Below, piece after piece: positions 54,140 through 64,000 of a stretch of 64,000 bases of DNA. Source of the stretch: Rattus norvegicus (taxonomy: Eukaryota > Chordata > Mammalia > Rodentia > Muridae); contig NC_086028.1 in the NCBI RefSeq assembly GCF_036323735.1, positions 38,071,001 through 38,135,000 on the forward strand. The letters are read 5' to 3'. How positions within the stretch are numbered: position 1 is the stretch's first letter; every line of letters starts with the position of its first letter. The notes below the pieces were generated by a model that searched no databases, was not told the DNA's origin, and was given only the letters and a program-made list of their open reading frames with translations. The position numbers and the translations under genes are program-made.

Positions 54140-55280
54140 TTTTTGTTTTGTTTTTAAGATTTGTTTTTAGTTTAGTTTTTTTAATTTTTTTTACGTGTAT
54201 GAGTGTGTCTTGCCTTCATGTATGTGTGTGTACTGCATGCATGTCAGGTGCCCGTGGAGGACAGAAGAAGGCATAGGATCCCCTGAACTCAGGTTACAGA
54301 TATTTGTAGATGGGGACTGATAGATACAGATGCTGGGGAGTCAAATTGGGGTCCCATGGAAAAGCAGCAGGCTCTCTTTTTGTTTGCTTGTTTGATTTTT
54401 GAGACAGGGCCTTGGTTGGAACTTGCTATGTGGACCAGGCTGACCTCAAATTCATAGAGATCCTCCTGTCCCTGCTCCCCAAGTGCTGGGATTAAAACTG
54501 TGTACCACCATATCCATTGTAGCAAGTGCTCGTGGCACATCTCTCCGCCATCTTTACTTGTTTTTATCTGGTGATAAGAAAACCCTTTGTTGACACAGAA
54601 ACTCACTAATAAATTTTCACGGTTTAATTTTGAAAAAAAATATTTTTCTTATTTATTAGTGTGTATAAGAGAGAGAGGGGAGGGAGGGAAAATGTGCCGA
54701 CACTCATAACGCAATGCCAATGAGCATGTGGGATTGGTTCTTTCTCCCATAGGGGTCTCCAGGATCAGACTCAAGTTAAGTCTTGGCAGCCATTTTACCC
54801 ATTGAGTCATGTCTCCAGGCTCAAAGGCTCCTTTGAGGAAATATCTTTGTATTTCATCACCTCTACTTTTTTGGCATGCCAACATGGCCAGGCATGAATG
54901 ACGTATGCCAGCCCATGATGTGGGCTTAGAAAGATTAGGAAGAGTTGGAGAGCTGGCTTAGTCAGTAAAGCACTTATAAGAATGTGGACCTACCTTGAAT
55001 CCCCAGCACCCAAGTAAAGAGTAGGGTGCTGTTACTGGTTGTGGATGGAGAGGCAGAGACAAGGGGATTCCTAGAACTCATTGGCCAGTTAGTCTAGCTA
55101 GATGACATTCAGTAAAAGAGCCTGTCTCCACCAGGCAATGGCGGTACACCTTTAACTATGCCAGCCTGGTCTACTGAGAGAGTTCTAGGACAGCTAGGGG
55201 GTATACAGAGAAATCCTATCTAGAGAAAGAAAAGAAGTCAAAGGAAAACAAAAGAGTCTGTCTCAAAAAGTCTGAACAGC
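54140..55280. repeat. SINE-rich part of Shroom1 intron 1
   Basis: Antisense B3-type (about 54170-54385), antisense B1 (about 54390-54517), antisense B3-type (about 54640-54830), sense B4-like (about 54945-55110) and a B1 remnant (about 55130-55235). Older, diverged copies. Confidence 0.65.
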
Positions 55281-56940
55281 CAGGGTAGACCTTTTAGAAG
55301 AGTTGACTATTCTCATAGGGGCGGTCATTCAGTAGCTTCTTGCCCTCCTGAGGTCTAGAGAGTAGAAAGCCTTTGCAAAAGGATCCCCAACCCTGAGTGT
55401 AAAACGTAACCAAGAGGGCTGGCATGAAGGATCACCCAGCATGGTCACATCAAGATGTCTGACCCTAGGTCTAGTGAAGGTTCACTTCCCTCTCCATTTT
55501 AGGAAGGCTTTATGCTCCTGGACCTACTCCCAGCAGTGTATAGTCTCCTGCTTCTCAGAGAGGTAGGCACAGGATGACCTTGAATTCCAAAATGTCTGGG
55601 AAGCTCAGATGAGCCTGCTTTCGGACCTCACCTTAATCTCTGCGCCCCAACCAAGCAGGTCAAGGAAGACAAACTTCCAACAGAGTTCACTGGGAGCCAC
55701 AGATCCTCAAGCCTCAAAGCTGCTCTCAGCCAGTCCCAGCACAGCCACACAGGCTGTCCCCCTTGCTCTGCCTCCTGGCACTGGGGGAGAGATCAATTTC
55801 CAGCCAGTCCTGCTTGCCCGCAGGCTCTGTTTCTTCTGATAATGCATGAGTAACCTGTTTATACCCATGGTGCCCAGGGCCTCCTCACCCATTCTGCTGC
55901 CTTCTCCAGAAAAGACTAATAGGGAGGGGAAAAGGGGGGAGGAGAGGCGGGAGACAGGGAACCTCTTCTTTTCTACCAAGGCCACCCCTCTACCAACTCC
56001 CCACACCTCTGTCTGTTCTCTTGCTGTTCAGCAACTATTTATTTAACATTGACTACATGCCAGGGCTGGTGCCAGGCACTGGGTGACAAATAAGGGCAGG
56101 GCCTGTCCCCAGGAAGCAAAGGAGGGGGGTGAGAATGGGGAGAGGAAATGGCATACAATTGTAGAGTATGGGTGATGAGTGTCTCGGTGGAGACCCCAAA
56201 GAACCTCAAGACGTCCAGGCTGAGTTGTTGAGTGTAAGGGAGGTGGATGTCTGCTGAAGGTTCCTAGACAGAAGGCAGAGTTGCAGGCCCACCTAGTATA
56301 TTATTCTGGAATTTATGGCACTTAAAGGTGACTTATTTCCCACTAGGACTTTGGGTTTTCTTGGAGAAAGAGGGACCATGGCAAGGGCCTTGGCCAGGGT
56401 TTGCCTCTAGGAAATTGATTTTGGCTACAGTGAGCTTGGAGGCTTGCCTAGATTCCAGCCAAGGCTCTGCCACTTAACGAACTGTGTGTGTCTCTGGGCC
56501 AATCAGTTCCTCCTCAGAACCGCGGGGTTCTCATCTGTTTTAAAAAAAAAAAGGCGCGAAGGGAGACGAAGACTAAGATGAATATTTATACTACCCGCTT
56601 GGACCAGAAACGGCACAGAATGGGGTGGACAGAATTGTGAAGCTGCCTCTGCTTCTGCCTTGCCTCTTGCTTCCCTTTTCTAGGCTCCTCTGTGATCTCA
56701 ACGTTCTTGATCCTTGTTTATCAGGGAAAGATCACACAGAGACGCTAACAGAATGGTCAGGAAGCAGACTGGGTGGGACTGGGGTTTGAGCATGCGCCTG
56801 TTCTCAGCACCGCGGGAGGCGTGAGAGCAGAGGTGACTGGCAAGGGAGTGAACTTACTGAGTCAGAACCAAGGTTCCCAACACCCAGACTCGCGCGCTAC
56901 ATGGCCCATGCCTTCTCAACCTCAAAAGTTTCTCTACCAT
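55281..56940. other. Shroom1: Repeat-poor part of Shroom1 intron 1
   Basis: About 1.65 kb without recognisable SINEs. It has purine-rich stretches (about 55920-55960) and some GC-rich patches. No exon is supported. Confidence 0.5.
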
Positions 56941-56963
56941 ACTGAGGAGAAAGAAGATGCCAG

Positions 56964-57048
56964 GGGTTGGGGATTTAGCTCAGTGGTAGAGCGCTTGCCT
57001 GGCTAAGCGCAAGGCCCTGGGTTCGGTCCTCAGCTCCGGGGGAAAAAA
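56964..57048 (+). mobile_element. ID SINE in Shroom1 intron 1
   Basis: Sense ID with short GGGGGAAAAAAA end. TSD ATGCCAG at 56957-56963 and 57049-57055. It lies about 150 bp upstream of coding exon 2. Confidence 0.9.
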
Positions 57049-57236
57049 ATGCCAGAGCTAGGGACCGTATGACCAGAGAGGGAACATGTAAGCCCCCAGT
57101 TCTCCGTGGTAAAGGAGCCAGCAGGTTGTCCTAGCCCTTACCTTCACCCACAGTCCATCTGTGTTTTGATTTTTTTGGTTTTTGTTCTTTTCAGTCCCCA
57201 CCAGGTCCACCAACTCCAGTTCCCAACTGTACAACT

Positions 57237-60200
57237 ATGGAGACAACTATGGGTACTGGGAGAGACCGCACCTCTCAGGCCTCAGACACTGAAAGCCTGG
57301 ACTTGCGACGGCTGTCCACTCGCGCCGACTCTGCCTACAGCTCTTTCTCCACGGCGTCTGGTGGTCCCGAGACTCGCACGCCGTCCCCTGGCACCGAGCG
57401 GCTCCCTTACCTAGACTGGGACTACGTGCGAGTGGTTTGGGGCAACCGATCCCCTATCTCGAAAGACGCCGTACCTTCAATGACCCAGGGACCTGGGCCT
57501 GCTGTAGTCGCTGGGCACAGTGACCCACGACCCCCAGAGGTTCAGGGGAACGCGGGACCACTAAGCAGACAAGACACCCCGCTGCTGTACGCGCTGACCG
57601 CGGAGGCTGAAGCTACAACACGCACCGCAGAGCCGCCCAGCCCGCCAGCTTCGCGGGCCGCCTACCGCCAGCGGCTGCAGGGCGCACAGCGGCGAGTGCT
57701 GCGGGAGACGTCCTTCCAGCGAAAGGAGCTCCGCATGAGCCTGCCGGGCCGCTTGCGTCCTGCACTCCCCGCGCGACCTCCCACGGGGCACGTGCGCTCC
57801 GCCTCCAGCAGCCAGGAGCTAGGAGAAGCGGAGCCGGCGCGCGCCGCGGTCCCAGCTCTGGGGGCTGCTGGCCGGGGGCATCTCGCCAGCCAGCAGCGGC
57901 TGTGCTGCTTCTCGGAGCCAGGCAAATTACATCGTGTGGGTTGGAGCGGTGGGCCCACGGGCGAGGGCTTGAGAGAGGCTTATTCCACGCAGGAGTTGCA
58001 GCGTGGGATGCACGCTAAGTCCAAAGGGCTGCAGGAGACTCAGTCCCTAAGCTCAACGGAGCTGAACTCCCGGTCCGCGAATCTTGCCAGTGCCCATAGA
58101 CCTGCGGGTCGGAGTCAGAGTGTTTCAGGCTGCACGGGTTCAGAAAGGACTGTGGCCACTGTCCAGGTATGGAAGATAAAAGACGTCGGCGGTGGGGGAG
58201 GGCGGCATCTGGGAGACTATGTTTCAGGACGCTGTTTCCCTGTTCTAGGTTGTTCCTCAAAGAGCAGACACCCCCAGACCACCGCTTCAGACCAAGCTTT
58301 CCAGGTGAGAGACTTGGGACACTTTGGGGACAAAGTGTCAACTTTCACGGGTCTTCCTTTAAAAGGGGATCACGGGTCCTGTATCTATTACTTTCCCTAT
58401 ATTGAGACCAAATTCCTAAGAAAGGGGACTTAAAGAAGATATACTTATTTTCGGCCGGCTCTGGGTGGAAGAGAGTGGAGTCTGTCACAGCAGGAGGCAA
58501 GGATTCAGGGAGTGTGAGGCTTCTGGTTACACTCCATCAGGAAACAGATTCCTGTTGGTGCTCACTGCTCTCTCTCTCTCTTTCCACTTCTGTTCAGTCC
58601 TAGAACCCTAGTCCATGGGGTGGCACTGCCCACATTCAGTCAGATTACAGTCTCAGACACTCTCCTCACACGTTTACATCTTTCCTCCTCAGTGACACCT
58701 CTCTGGGAACCCCCTCACAGTCGGTCAGAGGTGTGTCTCGTAGGTAACTCCAGACCCAGTCAAGTTGACTAACCATCACAGGACAGTCTACCTGCCTCCG
58801 TCTGAGTCTTCTGACTGTCTTTTGCAAACTGAGTGTTCTGCTTGTTTCTCTGGGCAGTGGGAAGGGCCTCTTTCCTGGTCACTGTAGGCTCCCTGCCTCT
58901 AGGTTCTTGACTCAGAAGGAGGCTGCAGTGGTGTGTCCTGGAGAGGCTCTCCAGGCCAAACCAGCTGGCTGCGCTCGAAGAAACCCTGAGACCACGGTGT
59001 CTACTCCGGGCCCCTCCCTCCCTGACGATGAAGTGTTCCTGAAAGAAGCCAAAACAGCATCACCTCAAGATTCCCATGCGCCCCACGGGCTCCCAACCAG
59101 GTGAATCCCCTCTTGTGTTCAAGCACTCAGAGACACCTCCACACACATATACGTCTAGAAAAGGCCAGAGGGCTGGGAACTCTCTCTTGTAATGTCCTCG
59201 AGCTCTTGTCTGTGTCTGAGCCCTTTCTGATTCAGTATCCCTTCCACTTCCAGCACCTCCGACCGGCCGTCTGAAAATGGCTTAAGCAAAAAAGCTGGTC
59301 AGATTACAGTCTCAGCAGAGAGAGCTCTCCATGAGGTTCCAGGGATCGCAGGAGCAGACAACTGTTGGCAAGGGGTGAATGGCTCTGTGCATATCTCCAG
59401 ACCTACAAGCCGTAGCACTCCCGAGACTACAAACGATGACACCCCAACCTTTGACACTAATGGGACCACTGACCCCTCTGCAGCTACAGAGAAAAACCCC
59501 CTCAAACCTCCCTCCGTCGATGTCTTGACAACTTCAGACTCTGAGACTCCAGGGTCCCCTCACCACGCTTCCCTGACCTGGGGCCAGCTAGGTTCCAAGC
59601 CTACTTGGCCTAGTCGGCATTTTGAGGAGCTGGTTCAGGAGTTGGCCAGACTGGATCCCTTTTTGAGTGATACTCTTGCCGCCCAGCCTGGTCCAGAGCC
59701 ACCTCTGGGCCTGTTGGATGGGCTTTTTCCTGCCGAAGAGATCCGGAGCGCGATGAGGCCAGCCCGTGAGGAGGCTGGAGAGAAGGCGGGTGCATCGGAG
59801 GAAGGGTGAGCGACAGGCAGTAAGGACTCCTGATTCTGAGTATCTGCAGTCTAAGGCCGAAAAATTCAGAGAACTTTGACTTTGTCCCCAGGTCCTGTGG
59901 ATGCCACTTCACCCAGGAACTGCCAACTTCCCAGGAGGCGTCAAGGTCTGAAAATTCTACCCCTGACCCTGTGCCTGACCAATCAAGTGGCCAGGGATTC
60001 CCAGAAGGAAACAGCACCCAGGCCAAGAAAGTGAGCGGGGGGGGGGGGTGAGGTGGGGTGGGTAGGGTGGATGAAGCTGGGTGGGCCCGGCAGCTTAGTG
60101 TCTGGTTGGAGAAATCCAGACTTGGCCCAGTTTTTGAATACTTAGACCCTCCTGGCAGGTGGAACTAGCCCGCCTCCTCCAAAAGATGCTGCAGGATCTT

Positions 60201-60874
60201 CACGCTGAGCAGGAGCGACTGCGGGGGAAGGCCGCAGACTGGACTCGACACAACGGAGCTCTGGAGGCTGCAGTGAGCCAAGCCTGCACTCCCCGGGAGC
60301 TGGAACGGTTCCGCCGGTTCATGACTGATCTAGAGCGCGTGCTTGGTCTTCTACTGCTGCTAGGCAGTCGCCTGACCCGTGTGAACCTCGCCTTGGCTAG
60401 GGCGGGCTCAGACAGCGACCCGGATGAGAGGGTAAGAGAGATTGAGGTTGGGGGAAGAGCAGGGTTTGGAGGGGCCTTTGGTCTACCGCCAGGATCATCC
60501 TGAGAGCAGGTGTTCATTGCACCCTCTCCCGGTGGTTTTAGGCCTCTCTGCTGCAGCGACTCCTGCTTCTGCAGCGACAGCAAGAAGACGCCAAGGAGCT
60601 GAAGGAGCACGTGGCTCGGCGGGAGCAAACCCTGCGTCAGGTGTTGGAGCGGGAGCTGCCCGCAGAGCATCTACGCTCCTATTGTGTGCTGCTGGCCGCC
60701 AAGGCCAGGATCCTGTCACAGCAGCGCAGCCTGGACGATCGAATTCGGTTCCTTAAGGAACAACTGGACACTATCTGGAGCGACCTCAGCCATCATCCCC
60801 TTTCTCCCAGACTATCCTGGGCCCCAGGAATCCGTCCTCTAGACAAACAACCTTTTCTTGCTACCCTTATCTAG
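57237..60874 (+). CDS. Shroom1: SHROOM1, Shroom family member 1 (APXL2)
   Basis: Shroom-family cytoskeletal scaffold; family members bind F-actin and recruit Rho kinase. Seven coding exons are inferred: 57237-58166, 58249-58304, 58903-59100, 59254-59805, 59892-60030, 60159-60431 and 60542-60874 (2481 nt, about 826 aa). All have GT/AG junctions and compatible phases. The N-terminus has LDLRRLSTRADSAYSSFSTA and LPYLDWDYVRVVWG, matching my memory of SHROOM1; there is no PDZ domain, as is usual for this member. An internal region around the TSFQRKELRMSLP segment resembles the actin-binding ASD1-type region. The last two exons (residues about 626-826) form the ASD2 Rho-kinase-binding coiled coil (VELARLLQKMLQDLHAEQER, LLQRLLLLQRQQEDAKELKE). 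The start ATG has A at -3 and G at +4, 42 bases after an acceptor at 57194. The 56-nt exon is the least certain. Confidence 0.9.
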
Positions 60875-61260
60875 TTACAGGTGGCGGAGGTGGGAACACT
60901 GTCCCAGGCTCACTCACAACTGGAGCCTTGCTTTATACAGAGAGCTTTCCCTTGAGGGACTAGGGAGGAGTCAGACCAGGCCTTCCCAGGACACACCTTC
61001 CCACAGTGTTCTCCTGTGACCTTATTCGATTTGTAATTATTTAGGAATTAATTTGTGGGTTTTAAAAACTGCAGTATTCAAAGCCTGGCCTGGAGGTGCT
61101 GTTGTAATCCCAACTATATGGGAGGCTGAGGTGGGGAGATTTTGAGGTCAAGGCCTATCTGGGCTACAAAGGAAACTCAAAGCCAGCCTGGGGGACCTAG
61201 GAGACTCTGCCTCAAAATAAATCATAAAAAGAGGACTGCAGAGATGGGAGGCGGGGGGGG
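60875..61260 (+). other. Shroom1: Shroom1 3' flank / 3'UTR
   Basis: Short unique 3'UTR-like sequence, then a sense B1 at about 61085-61222. The first canonical AATAAA (61216-61221) is inside that B1 tail; a non-canonical signal upstream is also possible. The transcript end is not resolved. Confidence 0.45.
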
Positions 61261-61278
61261 GGGGGGCTGGAGGTGAGA

Positions 61279-61470
61279 AGCTGGAGAGACGGCCCAGGAG
61301 TTAAGACCACTTGCTGTTCTTCCAGAGCATTTGGGTTCCATCATCCATGCTTTATGACTCACAGCCCAGGCAGGGGATCTGACACTGTCTGGTTTGCACA
61401 AAGGTGGCACACATACACGCAAGCAAAACACTCCCAAATAAACAAATAAATATAAGAATAACTTAAAAGA
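61279..61470 (+). mobile_element. B2/B3-type SINE after a G run
   Basis: A run of G (about 61251-61266) then 'agctggagagacggcccagg', 'ttgggttccatcatccatgc', tail 'caaataaacaaataaatata'. Confidence 0.75.
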
Positions 61471-63300
61471 GAAGGCTACAGATACAGCTGGGTTATGGAG
61501 TGCCCACTTGTCATGTGAGACCCTGGGGTCAATCCCTAGTACGGCATCAACGAAAACAAAACACGAGGAAGGATCACGAACCCTGCACGCTCCCCATGTG
61601 ATGGCGAGTCCCTCTGTCAGAGTCGGTGGGAGACAGAAGGGTTGAGAGAGGAGAACACTGCAGCTTAAGGTGTAAACGAGTATCGCATTTTATTTTCTAA
61701 TAAATTCTCTAATAAGAGCATGCATTGCTCGAACTCAACAAGGGAAAGTAGAGAGTGGGGGCCGGGGGATCTCCTTGGCAAACGCCAGCAGCAGTCCAGG
61801 ATGACCAGAATGGAAGAGGGAATTGGCAGAGTCTGGCCCAGCAATGTCTGGGGAGACTGGAGAACCAAGTTAGAAAGCAAGAGGGGCTGAGGAGCACACC
61901 ACTGCCCCGCACCACCCAGCAATTGCTAACTTCATCACCACCACAAAAGCTTAGGTCTTCTGCCAATGAGATGTCTTAGCTGTCAAAAGAATTTGCTGTG
62001 CAAGTCTGATAACCTGAGTTCAAACCCCCTAATTCCACAGAAGAACAAAACCAACTCCCAGAAGTTGTCTTTTGATCCAACACCAATGCTATGGCATCCA
62101 CATACCCATGGGCAAACTCATGGTTTTGCCTAACCATCACAACCAACTATGCTTCCCATCCCCCATCCCTCAACCCCCCCCCCCCAAAAAAAAGTCCACT
62201 GAGTTTACAGTCTGTTATCAAAGCACTTGCCAGGTGGAGATGGGAGGTTTTTCTTGAGAACCATGAGTTACAACCTAGAGACTTTCTGTAAATGCCCCCC
62301 ACACACAATATACACCTCAAAACACAAAATTGAGCTTATCCAGCTTTTGGTCAGAGACCAGTTCTGAATAAGCCAGACAAGAAGGGAACAGAGGGAGGGA
62401 GTTGAAGATGAGGCCTGAAGCCCCAGAAAGGCAGCTAGGACTTGCACTGTGTTTAGAGAAGGCCGACCCTGGGGCGGTATGTGATGGTCCAAAACACAGG
62501 ACAAAACCCTGTGTGTGTGTGCAGCAGCCCCACGTACAGACGACCAGCTTTGCAAATTAACACGAGACTGTATCTTCAGTATCTCAGCTGCAGACATCAG
62601 AGATAAGACTATTTTCTCTCAAAGGCTCAGGGTATTTTTGGAACTTGGGCACATTAGAGAGCACGCGAATGTGTATTTAAAGCCAACAGACCTTAAAGTA
62701 AGAAATCTCTGCTTCTGGGCTTGTTTTCTGATGTGTATTGTCACTAAGTGCAAATGGCTGGGGGTTGTTAATGGCCGTATTCATACTAAAAGCATCAGTT
62801 GCAACAGTCGGGCTATTGAGCACAGAACAATGCTCTCATTGTGAGATTTTATATTTAAAAAAAAAAAAAAACACGCATGAGGCTCCTGCCGGGGCCATGG
62901 CGGGTTCTAACATTATGCTTTACTCTTGTTGCTTTGAACCCGTGGGCAGGGTCTGGGCACTAAGGTCTCTTGGAGGAGCCTTCTGCACGGAAGTTACTGA
63001 TCTCTGCCGGTTGCCCTACGCAATTCCCATTGCATGCTTCTATTAGGATATTCTTAGAAACACATCTAACCTTGTCCATTCAGCCAATGGAAAATGTGTA
63101 TTTCAGAGCACCTCTAGCTTATGGGTGGGGATAGGGACGAGTGCCATCTTCGGGCTAGACCAAACCTTGGTTCTGCGCCAGGTTTTTCCGAACGGAGGAT
63201 AAGGAGATTTCTGTGCTCAACCTGACAGTTTTCAAGAACCCCCAATTCCAGAGCTGATCCTGGTGTCCGGCCTGGTCTTGTCTCCTTCTTGCCTCAGTTT
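61471..63300. other. Intergenic downstream of Shroom1
   Basis: Contains a SINE remnant around 61980-62230 and A-rich stretches. Antisense AATAAA-like signals near 61688-61703 could mark a minus-strand transcript end. No ORF shows recognisable homology. I cannot see the neighbouring gene expected beyond Shroom1 by synteny (Sowaha). Confidence 0.5.
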
Positions 63301-63430
63301 TTAACCTGCCCAATCGGTGGTCTTTTTTGAAGGCACTTGGGAATTCACAGCAGAGGTTCTGTGTGGGCGTCCCAGACTTCAAGAATTCCGGGGTACCAGA
63401 AACCCGATGCGTTGGCCCTGCGGTACATCG

Positions 63431-63445
63431 CCAGCAGATGGCACT
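63431..63445. promoter_or_regulatory. CTCF-like motif
   Basis: CCAGCAGATGGCACT fits the CTCF core pattern CCANNAG(G/A)(G/T)GGC(G/A)CT at most informative positions. It lies in unique sequence. Occupancy is inference. Confidence 0.45.
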
Positions 63446-63699
63446 GTTCCCTTACCGTGGACGCTTCCACCTACACTGGCCATCGGCAGACTGGGAAACG
63501 CACAAGCGCCAGGGTAGCCACCAGAACTTGGCTTGTCTCTGATGGACAGTGTCCCTGTTGGTTTTGAAAGCTGAAGCTGAGCCTTTTGTTTCTGTCGGAA
63601 AGAAATTCGGGCTAGCTACGAAGGAAAAGGCTACCTTGCCTTTCACTACCCCCAAGCCATTGTTGACTAAATGAGATGTGCCGAGGAGGGAAGCTGGGG

Positions 63700-63905
63700 A
63701 TGTGGGCGCAGAACATCCATCCAGGAATGTATCTGCCCGCCGCCTCCGCAGCTTGAGCAGTGATTCGGTGTTGCTCTCGCCCTCGGCTGCTGGAGGCGGC
63801 GCCCTGGGCCTTGCTGGATGTTTGGCTTGGGCTGTTGTTGCTGGGCAACAGGCATCACCGCGGCCTCCGGCTCATTCCGCCCCCTCTTGTTCCTCCTCCT
63901 CCTAA
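63700..63905. promoter_or_regulatory. GC-rich element with an RFX X-box-like palindrome
   Basis: Local GC/CpG-rich patch ('cccgccgcctccgcagc', 'gaggcggcgccctgggcc'). GTTGCTGGGCAAC at 63837-63849 is an inverted repeat of the RFX half site. It may be a small CpG promoter or enhancer; no gene start is identifiable. Confidence 0.4.
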
Positions 63906-64000
63906 GAATTTAATTGGTGTTCTTTTTACTTTAATACTGTAAATTGGAAATGGAATGGGGAAGCTGTGTTCTTTGGCACCCCAAGCTGTCGAGAACATTC

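Noticed and set aside
57106..57414. 102-codon ORF overlapping the Shroom1 start
   Set aside because: Different frame from the recognised SHROOM1 N-terminus and crosses its splice acceptor.
61688..61703. 3' end of Sowaha on the minus strand
   Set aside because: AATAAA-like signals exist, but no SOWAHA coding sequence is visible in the window, so the call cannot be supported.

Overview
The window is rodent nuclear DNA, almost certainly rat. It carries 22 copies or fragments of the ID SINE (BC1-related; body GGGGTTGGGGATTTAGCTC...), most with a fresh A-rich tail and intact target-site duplications (TSDs). It also carries B1, B2, B3 and B4-type SINEs and a rat-type LINE-1. The split coding exons order as AFF4 - LEAP2 - UQCRQ - GDF9 - SHROOM1. 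This matches the human 5q31.1 gene order in inverted orientation (rat chromosome 10 by synteny; inference).

Layout. 1-3050 is the last intron of Aff4 (+). 3051-3178 is its last coding exon, followed by a long 3'UTR to about 8.86 kb. Leap2 (-, three exons, 76 aa, complete) lies convergently at 10132-11008. Uqcrq (-, two coding exons, 82 aa, complete) spans 16818-18860, with a CpG-rich ETS/GC-box promoter near 19.0 kb. Gdf9 (+, two exons, 440 aa, complete) spans 25551-29434. About 21 kb of SINE-rich intergenic DNA follows. A CpG island at 51.27-51.9 kb is the likely Shroom1 promoter, and the Shroom1 coding exons (+, seven, about 826 aa) lie at 57237-60874. The last 3 kb hold no gene I can support, but do hold CTCF-like and RFX-like motifs.

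The genes are a conserved neighbourhood, not a pathway. They are a super-elongation-complex scaffold (AFF4), a secreted liver/intestine peptide that antagonises the ghrelin receptor (LEAP2), a respiratory complex III subunit (UQCRQ), an oocyte TGF-beta-family ligand (GDF9) and an actin/Rho-kinase scaffold (SHROOM1). Uqcrq and Gdf9 are divergent.

The most unusual object sits between Uqcrq and Gdf9 at 21064-24576. It is a LINE-1 5' half (5'UTR, intact ORF1, first ~130 codons of ORF2) joined directly to the 3'UTR and poly(A) tail of a cellular mRNA. The whole is bounded by one perfect 16-bp TSD (21048-21063 and 24577-24592). This is the structure expected when reverse transcriptase switches template during one insertion. 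It lies 22 bp from a site that had already taken two B2 SINEs sharing one target sequence (three copies of TTATTTTCATTTT). Similar repeated use of one site is seen at 32.9-33.2 kb (ID+ID) and 49.2-49.5 kb (B2 + ID tail).
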